DNA from: Plumapathes pennacea
Taxonomy: Eukaryota > Cnidaria > Anthozoa > Antipatharia > Myriopathidae
Reading direction: 5' to 3'
NCBI GenBank assembly: GCA_964036295.1
Contig: OZ038472.1
Coordinates: forward strand, 6,036,001-6,100,000
DNA length: 64,000 nt
Part shown: in pieces, positions 1-12,000 of the stretch
Numbering within the stretch: the first letter of the stretch is position 1
Layout: each line of letters starts with the position of its first letter
Position numbers and translations under genes: made by a program
Notes under the pieces: generated by a model
Databases searched by the model: none
The model's input: only the letters and a program-made list of their open reading frames with translations
What the model was told of the DNA's origin: nothing

Positions 1-19
1 CCAGGTCACGGTGCAGTAT
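1..19 (-). CDS. RTK-A exon: start of catalytic-loop (HRD) exon, cut by window edge
   Basis: On the minus strand an acceptor AG is followed by codons for I-L-H-R-D-L, identical to the start of the 49555-49436 exon of RTK-B. Only the first 19 bases are inside the window. The rest of the RTK-A kinase lies to the left. Confidence 0.75.
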
Positions 20-3000
20 CTTCAAAAACATTGATATGTTCAAGGATATCAGACAGGTTTGAAGGGAGGCCTACTTTGGGTCCTAAATTCGCCATAATTT
101 AAAGCGCCATAAGCAAATCCAGCATTTTTACCCGTGCGAATGAGCAATTTTCACTGCGGCCACCTAAGGCCTAATTTGTTTCTTTCATTGATTCAAGGCG
201 ACTTAAGATGATTCAGGAAATTCTGTTCATTGCAATTTACAGCGACTTAAGACGACTTAAGGTAGTTTAAGGCGACTTAAGTTAACTTTAGGACCCGAAG
301 TAGGCCTGAAATAAGAGTAGAGACTGGAGAGAAGAGGATATAGTGTACTTAATCGTTTACTTCCTCTCTTCGTAGATTTTCTGGCTAATTTTCTATTATT
401 TGAGAGCCTGGAGTTGGCTTGAAATATCCATTTAACTTTATATCATTGTTTAATAGTGCCGAAAAGACTTAAAAATTACTTTTCGGCTTATTTGAAAGTA
501 CACAATCTTACTGTAATTTATGACTCTTGACATTCAACTCTAGTCACAAAATACCGTACAAAAAGAAGAACATTTTCTCAGAACTATTCTGGAAAATTTG
601 AGTGCATGAATTTCATGCATGTGTACCGGCCTGATTACTTGCATAGTGCAGATTGCGTGTCAACCCTATAAATCGAACATTTTGATCTCATTTGACACTT
701 GAAATCCAAAGGATCTTGCAATGAGATTATTTAAATTCCGAGTCAAAAGCACTTTACACCATACACACTCCTATTCATGACTGGTCTCAGTTTGAAACCT
801 AAACCTCTGTTTGTCATACAATGATCTTTTGTCACGCAGTGACTTCTGAAACGTATTTATAGAACTATTTACGTTTTTGGATTGGAGAAACGTCATTCCA
901 CAAGCCACTTGTTGAGCGAAGTTGACTAGGTCGTAGTCGTTCAACTCTCTCACAGGCAGATTTTCCCCGACGTGGTGCTTGTCCTCCACTCCACGACTTT
1001 TCCTCATAAAACCCAACAGGTCTCCGTATGGTGTGTATTCCATGATAATCATCGCGGGCTCTGAAAAAATAAAAATAAATAAAAAATAAGACGTATTTAT
1101 TGCATAACCTGGCACAAAATTCAAATTTCTTATCGCTCTAAAGCACAAGGCGTCCGTACAGAGGTGATGCAAATGTTTCATTCGGGGAGTTACATTTACA
1201 AATTTCCAAGCTAACCTTCTCAGCTATAGTAGGTTGGTTGTGATCGTCCGGGTTAGAGTAGTCTCCAGAAAGACTGTTGTTGGTGACTGACGTTTCGACT
1301 ACCTGAGCGGAAGTCATCTTCAGAGTCAAGTGAAAAGTATTCGTCAGATGGCGGTATATAATAGACAAATAGACTAATCAACGAACAATAGACTAATCAA
1401 CAGGACAAAAGAACATCAACTGACCAATAACGAAACACAACCAAGCCGACTCGACCAACCATAGGCCGACATAACGGACCAATCACTTCTACAATCAGAG
1501 ACATATATACCGCCATCTGACGAATACTTTTCACTTGACTCGGAAGATGACTTCCACTCAGGTAGTCGAAACGTCAGTCACCAACAACAGTCTTTCTGGA
1601 GACTACTCTAACCCGGACGATCACAACCAACCTACTGTTCACACTCCTGGGTTCAAACCATTTGCCATCTTCTCAGCTATGCTAGGACAGCCTCGTTTGG
1701 AGCTCGTGGCCATTCCCGTCCAAGGAACCCATTTGTTTCTTCTGGTTGGTTGAAAGTTGTTTCTTGCAATCTTTATGATCAGATTCCAATGATTTTATTT
1801 AATTCCTTTATATCTGACTTTACTAACCTGTCAGAGTCACACATCCGAGAAAACGGACAATGTTTGGATGTCTCTTAGAACTAAGTATCTTCCCAATTTC
1901 GATCTCCTTGAAAAAATTGTTTTTGGTCTCGCTGCTTACACATCCTGTAATTCAACCAGACATAAAATCCGTAAACAAAGAACTTCACAATAAAATGGGT
2001 GCTTAGTTAAAGTAAAAAGTAAAAAAAGGATAAATTTAATAAACACCAACAATTGGAGCTCCAAAGAATTTTTTAGATAACATTTTGAGTAATTTACACT
2101 GAAGCGGAACTGGTTCATTGCTAGTATTTATATCAGGCACGTGACTTTGTATACCTCTTAGCTTCTTCACTGCGCATTCTCGATTTCCTCGAATTTCACC
2201 GACATGTTTCACCACGGCTCTCCAAACTTCCCCGAACGCCCCGACACCTAGAAAACCCTGGATATACACTTCACTCTCCCGAACTTCCCAGAGATCAGAC
2301 GGACGTCTTCTTGGGGGAGGAATAGGTGCAAGCTCACTGGGATCCTCAAGGGAGCTTTGGACAGTCAATAATTATACGTCAGAAAGCAGGTCTACACCCT
2401 GAGGTTGTGAAAACCGAGATCAAATATCACCTCTCCAATTGACCCTTTTTGTCTGAAGCAATAAATGACTAATCATAGATATGGTATATATATTAAAAAA
2501 ATATTTCATTTAAGCGCGAGTACGTTTATTCCGTATTGTAAGCTATGGATCACGTTTTTCCGGCAGGTAAATTCACCAGTCGGTGCATGCGTACTATCTC
2601 GGCTATAATAGAAAAACGATATATTTGCAGTTAGGGTTCCCAATAGGTTCGAGTGATTTTAATGAAATGTATTTTTCTTGTAAACTAAACAAGTTTTCTT
2701 TGTGACACTTATTTACTTCCTTTACTATTTTACACTAACACTAAACAGTTCACAAAAAATATTGAAGCAAAATATCAAACTTGTGAGACCACTGCCGTTG
2801 GTTTCGTTCTAATTGGTTACTATTGCGGGGCGGGGATGAAGTTGAAAGTAGAAATATTTTCAATTTCTCATCGCATAACAGATTCTCCCAAGCTTGATAT
2901 CCATGGCAAATATTGTTCTGGTACATACATTTTGATATATAAAATTCAGCATTAGAAAGCAAACTCAATACCGTTTGTCTTTGGATCAGCACATTATTGT

Positions 3001-6000
3001 TCATGTTTATGGCACCGACGATATGAAATGAAAAGACAAGAATTCAGTAAAAGTAAAGAATAAACTAAGCAATGATTCTCGACGATGGATTGTCTACATG
3101 CACTGTAGACATTTCTTGCATTCTAGTCAAATGCTCTCTAAAAGAATGAAACTTATATTGGGCATCAACAATTATTGTTCCAATTTTTCAAGGGCAACTG
3201 AAATCCAAAATGAGCCTTTTTATATGCTAGTTCGAGCGATCCTGAAGCCCTAAGATGGGTATTGAAAAATGCATTATTACACTTTGAGACTTTAACTAAA
3301 ATCTCTTCATTTTTCCCACCAACTCCTTTCTTCCTAAAGATCAATTCACACATATGAGGAACAGGTTACGTCATTGGCTTACCTGACTTGCATCGTCGTC
3401 TTAGACGCCACCCAACATAGAGCAAAGCACCAAAAAGAGAAACAGAAATCAATGGGGCCCAAACTAATTCCCACTTCATGGGTTCTGAAGGAAAAAAGTA
3501 AAAAAATGAATACACCGTTGCCCCCAAATACGTTGTACCTACGCGGGAGCATTTCATGAACGAACTAAACATCTCTTATCCAATACAAGTTACAATACAA
3601 CACTGAATGTTAACATAGGATTAAAACTTAAACTCTAATCAATAACATAAGATAAAAAGCACGCAATCAAACTTAGCAACTACCCCGACAAATCGTCCCA
3701 ACTCTTAATGACTATCAAAACATTCTCCTTAAAGAAGTAGTGTCATGAGATGTGCATGCGCGCGTTTCGTCAAATCTCAAAAAACATTCTCCCGATGTTT
3801 TCGCGCGGAAAAAGAGAGTGTAAGCCTGTAGTGTGCCCTATTCGTAGGTCATAATTAATTTTTACTTAGTTTGTTGTCCTTTTCTGCGGAAAAATGTTTG
3901 AAAAGTGTATGGAAAATTGTTTAAGAAATGTTTGAAAATAGATGCCAGTTTGGGTAACGCAATGGCCACAACCGCCAAAATAGCCGTATCTTGCATAATT
4001 CACACCAAGCTACTGCGACGAAGGCAAAAGAACTTCAAAATATATCAATACAACGAAGACTCTGGAGAAAGGTTCCATTCACTCCCATGAATTTGCGTGT
4101 ACGTCCGGGAGCTAATGTGATGAAACATTGTATGATCATCAAAAATAAAAAATATATAAGCCCCGGTGGAATCCAGTGAAAAGCCACGGCTTGAAGTTGA
4201 GCTAAAAAGAGAGGCTTTTTCTTTTTTATTGCTGTCATAAGACAATTCAACAGTATTTTCGTATACTTCTTCTCCTCTATCACGCAGTTTCTGTTTCACC
4301 TAATACCGGGCCCGGTTGTTTGAAGTTCGATTAAGCTAATCCTGGATTAGGTCTCAACTTTGCTGTCGTTTTTGAGCCAGAAAATGATAACATTTCCGTC
4401 ACCAACACGATTACCTCGACATGTTTTGAACACAACAAGCTTTTTAATTCGTCGTTTCTCAAAAACACTCTTCAGTCTGTTGTCCAAGAAATAAAGTAAA
4501 CGAATTTGGTTAATCCCGGGCTAACTTAATCAAGCTTTGAAGAACTGGTCCCTGTGCGTCAACGCCAATTAGCTTTTACAGGGATAGGAATTGCATTTCA
4601 CTAAATGTACAATGAAATCTTTCCTCACCCTTTTGTTCATTGATTTCCACTTGTGAACGAGAGTATGCTGTTCCTGCTGTGTTGACTGCTTCAAACTCGT
4701 ATAATCCTGCGTCATCATGCACTACGCTGTCAATAACCAGTGTCGTATTATCAGGTTGGCTGATGCTTGCCCTCAAAAGTCTTGTTGAGTTATTTTTTCT
4801 CCACCTCACTGTTGGTTCTGGCTGACCATTCACGTTGCAATCTAGTTTCAGTTCATCACCAACGTCAATCGACATGTTTCCTTGAGTTATCTGTGCAGAT
4901 GGTTGGACTAGAGAAGACACAAGCACACACACACACGCAAAAAAATAAATTGAAAGAATATTGAGCGTAAAGTCCCGGAGAGAGAAAGCACACACATTTT
5001 AGCCCTTTCACTCCAAAGAGTGATCACATTCAATTCTTTTCTTCAGTTTCTCACCTTAAATATAAAATACGGTAAGAAGAACATGGCTCTTGATAACTTG
5101 CTCAGATGAAAGATGATTAAACTATCATCATTCATATAATTTTTTCTTAAAAGGTTGAAAAAATGTGTATTTTGAGCATGGAAGTGTACTTTCAGCCAGA
5201 AGGGTTAACCCTTTCACCCTTGATCTATGGTAAACTTTGCATTTGATAACGTACTCAGATGAAAGCTGATTCAGTTATAAATTCTCAATACACCGCTCAT
5301 ACATGGTCTTCTTGAATGCCCAGGAGAATTTGGTACTTTGAGAGTAAGAGTGAAAGACTTGGTTATTGGTTACTTGGTTATTTAAAAATTTGAAGTCACT
5401 AAACTATAAATTCTAAATGAGAACCCGCCGGTGACTAACCAACGTAGTACTGACTCGTTACATCATGATATCAATGTGTCACAACATCAAATGGTTGAAA
5501 GAGAAATGAAAATCAGGAGAAATTTACTGCATCATGCATCCGGCTTTTCAAGTCACTTCAATTAGTACTGAAGTTGAAATTAGATTGAGACGTTTTCGGA
5601 TGACTGTCGAAATTAGTAATCGTGTGATTGCTTTGGTTTTGCGTTTGCTACGCTTTCCGATTGCTCCAAACAATTTCCGCAGCATTGTTGGCCAATCACA
5701 AGCAAAAGCAAAACCGGCATGATTGGAATATTCTCACTCAAGAAAGCACTGCTAATTAATTTCTTCTTTAAAGTAAAACCAAAGCTGGTTTTGGCTTCCG
5801 ATTAGTTGAAAGTGTTTCTTACAGCCTCTGTGATTGGCGGTGTACTTGCTTTTGGTTTTGGGTTTCGACAGGCGTCCGAAAATGGCTCTAACACTCAATA
5901 TTTAGAACAAAGTCAATAAAGCAACATTCTGAAGGCTCTCATAAGACTAATAATTATCATTATATTGTTAGCTGTCACATATTATGTCAGTAGTCATTTC

Positions 6001-9000
6001 ACTGGGTTTTTACACCGAGTAGACTCACAGTATTTGACTAACGAAGCTAACAAATGGGTTTGCGAGGGATACGAGTTTAAAAGTTGGGAGTTCCAGTCGC
6101 GAGTTCAGTCTTGGCATGAGACTACTATAGAGTCAAGTTGTCCGATCATTACGTTTCAATCAGCCAAACCAAAGGACATGGCCAAACCAATGTGGATATT
6201 TACGGAATTTTACGGCACTATGTTCCCACTCGTTCTCGGCCATTGCCATTTTCTCATGTTGAGTGAAAGTCGAAAAGTAGCACCGTCCTATGAAAAGGCG
6301 GTGTAGTGTAACTACAACTCACAAATATTTGACTCGCATTTTACCTGTTCCCAAACTAACCTATCTCACATCGTTTGTTAGTGTATCCCACTGGACATTT
6401 ACATTCGTAGCCACTCACAAGGCCAAGGCATGTCCCTCCGTTCAGACAAGGACTGTCGCTACATGCCTCGATTCCGTAACATTTGAGCTTTCCAAGTGTG
6501 TGGTAGCCATACGCGGATGGACCGCCAGTGTTTCCAAATCTGAGCTGAGACACTGGCAAGTCATTCTTGTAATTGAGGAGACCACTGTCTTCTTGCCAGA
6601 TATTGTCACCATTGTTGCAGTTACAGCTTTCATTTCGGTAACAACTGAAATTCACTCTGCACGCACACCCTTTACTATCATAGGGGGCCCCTCCCCAGTA
6701 GCTCATTTTTTTAAGCGTGCGTGACACCAGATATGACACTTTCGCTCTTAGGTAAAGTTGTGCGTTATAACACGTGTAGTTGATAAACTGCTCGCAGTGG
6801 GCTGCGATTTTCGTCAAAGATTCAAGCTGGTCCAGGGTTACTCCATAGTAGCTCACTACACGTATGTATTCTCCCTTTCCTTCAGACCCATTTACCAGAA
6901 TGCTATTTTCACTGTCGTGACTGACGACCGTCACGCCAACACCGTCCTTGTCACTCATATCACAAAACACAGTAAAAGGAGCCAGTCCTTCTTCACCATC
7001 AGGGTCGATGACGTAATATCCACTTAACAGGCTTGGATGTCTACTTTTGTAGTCGCTGCACGATAGCCGAGGCCCTGCCATATAGGATAACATTCAGAAT
7101 TTTTGTCCTTGACCTTTTTGTCACAAGAGGGAATTTTCCCTACTTTTTGTCTTACAACGCTGACGACAACATTGTGAGACGAGTTGCAAAGTACATGTCA
7201 CAAGTTGCAATAAAATTATACAACGTTGTCATTCAACGTTCAACATTTCCTGCAACTTGTAACGACGTTGCGTTAAAAGTTGCAAGAAAATTTCCTCGTG
7301 TGACATGGTCTTTAGTACGTATGAGCTGATTAATAGTCAGAGGAAACGAGCAAATACTAAAAACACAATAATCGTAGATATCCCCTCGCCCTGTAGTGGG
7401 CTTTTAGGAAGCGGGATTCTTGTCTATTATTTTAAAACCTTTTCCAGCAAGCAAAACAAAACCCCAAGCATTATCTTCTACGTTATCCTTTAGTGATTCG
7501 AAATACAGAGCAGCTCTCATACAGTTCGAAAATTCCAATCTCCATTGCATAGGCCCTTCACAGGTTTGAATGCAGGATGGATAATCAGGGCAAATAAACT
7601 CCATATGCATTCTTTTTTCTGGAACTTCGGCGAAGCGCCTCGTGGATCCACAACTTTTTGACAATGTTATGACGCGTTTCATGATCAATAAGAGGACAGA
7701 CACATAAAAAACTGACGTCAATTTGTTAAATTGACCGCCCGCGGCGGTCTTGTCAAAACTTGGGTCATCCTGTAAACGGTCAAACGGTGAAATTTGCCAC
7801 AGTGATTGCTTGATTTCCACCGAATGTATTTTGCTTGTCCTTTCTGAAGAAGTATCCGAGTTTTAACACCATATTGGCGTCTGGGATTGTGCTCAGCTCA
7901 GCTCCAGTCGATGCTTTAAAGAAATCGTTTTATCTCTTTTACGGCTAGCAAGCCTGCCTTCCATGCAATGGCGAAATATCCGAGACGTTTATAGCCATCC
8001 GTCGAATTTCTTAGCCTTGTATCAACATCTTGAAGTAGAATCACTTCCATCGGTGCTGTATGGTTTCTCATTTAAGGTGGCTCCATAGGGTATTTCCCTG
8101 CACTTGCTTGTATTTAGTTTATGACACCAAAACTGTCATATTTTCATTTCATTATATTCTTTCTTGATCAAATTTTCAGGGTAGATGTTTCGAAAGGTCT
8201 GCTGCGTATACGTTTTACTTTTATCACTCTAGTGTGGTTCTATGGAAACAATACGTCCTTGAAATAAAGGTCTTTTACCCTATTTTCAAACTTTCTGCTC
8301 TATTTTCTGGAGTTTTCTTCGGTGAAATTTTCGGTGTGTTTAGAAACTCTTATAAGGCAAACATAACTGTGAAAAAAAGCTGGAGTTAGAGGAGCGGATT
8401 CCGAGCTAATTGGCAATTTATGTTTTTTGCAAATAAAAAAATTCTGCTCCATAAATTTCCATTAAAATCAAATATGACAAAACCGGATATAATCTTCGTT
8501 TGCCTGCAAAATTTAAGATAGATTCATCGAAGGAAACTTGAGAAAAGTGCAGAGAAAAACATGATATTTTACGTGCGTATTGCGCCATCAAATGCTAAAT
8601 AATGACTCGACAAGATCGACAAGTGCGCATGCGTTAGCCGTAGTGTCCTTGCGCGTTAAAACAAGTTGTGCATGTAAACACGAGTAGAAAGCGGCGATCA
8701 CACGCCAGCAAGTACAGCAAGTTTTCTGGGTGCGAAGCTAAAAGGAAACACCATGCAATTCCTGAATTTCTGTCTTGAGAAGCTCGTACTGGATATGTCA
8801 GCCACGAATTATGCTGTGTGAACAACTATTGGCGAAGTCTCGAACGATTTGAGGGTGATAGCTGTTTAACAACTCGATCCTTTTCAAAGCCGTGAAGACC
8901 GTTCGAAAGTCGTCAGTTTAAGCCGTCGTATGCTAGTCCACTAACTCCCAACAAGTTTGTTGGTAGTTGTGTCCTATCAAGTTCATTCATACTTATTCAG

Positions 9001-12000
9001 TACAGTTCGTGAATATTTAGTTTTTTGACTGCTCACCTGAGAGAATATGCCACTGACTGACGCGGGATCAAACTCTGCAGGTTAGTAGGATTTGCAAAGC
9101 TTCATAACATAATAAGCCAATAATTTCTGTCTAAGTTTGCTTACCTCCAATAATTGATGTCAGTGTTGTGGCTAGGCCGAATGTACTGGTTTGTCCATTG
9201 CAACTGATGATTGCCGAAATGACCGTCCGAGCCGCGTTTGTCACGGCTGTCCATTTCAAAGTCAAACAAAATAAAATCTGAATTGCAGAACTTGTTCATC
9301 GTGTGTTGCTTGTTTAGTTACTGGCCTGACAGGATGTGCAGAAACAATACTTTCAAACTAATTCGGTGGAGTTATATACATTCGAAAGTAAAGTGATAAA
9401 GATCGGCGATCATGTAAAGCCGGCGTGTACTGAGTTTGATTGAAAGGCTTGCAAGTTTGGTTTCTTTGTGACACGAAGAATCGTGCACACATCGTAAACT
9501 GCTGTTATTCCGAGTTTTAGAATTTCCTGATAAATTCAGATTTCCTCCAAAGAATTACGAAAGTCAGGTTTTTATTTCATTGTGATTTTGGTGCCCACGC
9601 GAAATTGCGTCTGAAAACCCTATGGAGCCACCTTAAATCAACTGCTTAGCAACCTCGCCTGGAGGTCGTACGCTGGTCGAGACTGACTGACACACGAACA
9701 TTAGATTTCGAGATGGTGACTCGCTTGGAGTAGTCCAAAGAGCGCGATACTATAGCATTAGTGCGTCGTGATTATTACCCTCGCGGAGCTCGGAGAAAAA
9801 GAGACGCAGTGGGGTTTGTCCTATGTCTTTTTTGTTTTCCACAAAAGTGATTCGTTTTTACTGTATGACAATCTTTATCCAATAACCATCGTTCTAGGCT
9901 GCAGAGTAGACGCAGCAAATTACAGGGTAAAACTTTACCTAGAGGATTGTTTTTCCGGTCTTTTTTTGCTGTCCAAATTCGCTACAGCTAATACAACAAC
10001 TCTGGCGTTGCCAGTGAGCTTGTGGCGTGAGTTGGGTCGAGACCAGAATAAACTAATTTGAAAAGTAGGGACAAGAGCGAGCCCCCCCAAGAGAGACTTT
10101 CAGTCTCACCAGAAAAAAACGTCATACAGAATACAGAACTTGGCTTTTAAGACCTAACTCAAGTGAAACCTGATTTAAACTATAAATTTTCATTACAACA
10201 CTCATACATTTGCTTCTTAAGGTTAAGAGACTCTGCATTTTAAGCTTAGGAGTGAAATGGTCAGCCAGCAAGAAAAGAGTAATGCGTGACCCGGTGCGTG
10301 ACTTATGGTATCTATGCACAGTCGATTTTGACAGTTTGACTTCGAACACTTATTTCTAATCAGAGGATCAGAGGCCACGATAAATCCAGCCTTTGCTTCA
10401 ATACTTATCCGTTTTTTCTTTTTAATTGAATGCGTTTCTTTTATTAGGCTTTCGAGTATTCGCACTCTATAAAAAATATACAATTAAAAGCGAGGAATGT
10501 AACACGAGACTTTTACAATATTATTGCGGTTTTGTTTCACAGCGTGTTCAGTCCATTTGTGACTAACAAACTCAATGGTCAGGACTACTTCGGTGTATTT
10601 TTCATTTCTAACATACGGTCACCATTGCAAAACAAAGGCTACATGATCTAATGGAAGAAACATTTTAACAGGCACTCTACGATAAGCCGAAGCATTTTGA
10701 CGGCACAGGCTCGCAGCACAATAAATGTAATATACTCACACAGCCACGTTGTACATCTTGAGGTACGAGATGGATATTTTTGTCACAAAAAGAATGTCTT
10801 TTCGTCGAAAATACATTTTGCCACAACACACTAACCTCTCGCTCTCTGACTGGTCGATTAACCGTGGTAAATAGTCCAGACAATGATATGACGCAAGCTG
10901 ACGCCAGTGTGTCACCCTTTGCAACGAAATACAACGAAACTTTCTTGTATATTTCTAAATATTGTAGTAAAAAACAAATTTCCACTGGTTTGCCATGGTG
11001 TGGACTCGGCGAAGCGCCTCGTGATTCCACAACATTTTTACCATGTGATGACGTAAATCGTGGTAAATAAGAGTCCACACCACGGCAAACCAGTGGAAAT
11101 TTATTATTTACAATGCAGCTACAGTATGTATGATGCAACAGATGTCATGTACAGTGTAAAATGTTTACGGCTAAAGTTCATCATAGCTTTGGTGTCCGTT
11201 TTCGGCCTGGTGGCTTCTCAAAGTATTTCGTGTCGCCACAGAAAGTTTCATCGGGACTAAAGAATTAGCGGCGACAGAGTTATTTGCAATCCCGTAGAGG
11301 TATCCATCAATTATTTTACCACAGCACACTAAATTCTCGCTCTCTGATTGGTCGATTTACCGTGGTAAATAAAAGTTCAGACAACAATGCTGACGCTAAC
11401 TGACGACAGTGTGTCACGCTTTGCAACAAAATACAATGAAATTTTCCTGTATATTTTTACATATTGTGGTAAAAAAACAAATTTCCACTGGTTTGCCGTG
11501 GTGTGGACTCTTATTTACCACGATTTACGTCATCACATGGTTAAAATTAGTTGTGGACTCACTCGGCGAAGCGCCTCGTGAGTCTACAACATTTTGACTA
11601 TGTGATGACGCAAATCGTGGTAATTAAGAGTCCACACCACGGCAAACCAGTGGAAATTTATTAAATCGAATCCATCTAACATTTGTTTACGGCTATTCTC
11701 AAATCTTCCGCCAGTTAACTTAAACGCGGGGGCGCGCTATAAAAGGGGACCCCCCACGGGGAATAGTTTTTATATTAAATACAAAATGGCGTAATGAAGA
11801 AAGTAAGCAAGAAGCCTCTCGCTTTTCTCGACACAAAGAGAACTGTCCTCTAAATAATCGGTTTTACACAGCAACATTTACGTTTACAAGTCGCCAATTG
11901 TGCGTTTTCATGTTGTGTTTGTCAGCAATAGGCAGAGCAACAGATTCAGCGTGGCGGCATATTTTTAAATCGCGCGCCGTTCCCTCCAGTCATCTTGGTT

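Larger units (their letters stand above)
1..5805. repeat. Segmental duplication, copy A (RTK Ig-TM-kinase block)
   Basis: Position 1 corresponds to 49537. Collinear, highly similar sequence continues through exons and introns to about 5805 (partner end about 55805). The copies are in direct orientation, about 44 kb apart. Differences are scattered substitutions plus insertions specific to one copy (1228-1680 here, 50381-51147 in the partner). Left of position 1 the duplication may continue outside the window. Confidence 0.9.

Noticed and set aside
1138..1753. Mirror-image ORFs reading TSAQVVETSVTNNSLSGDY on both strands
   Set aside because: They lie on the two arms of the 1228-1680 foldback element. 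No start, domain or splice evidence for a gene.
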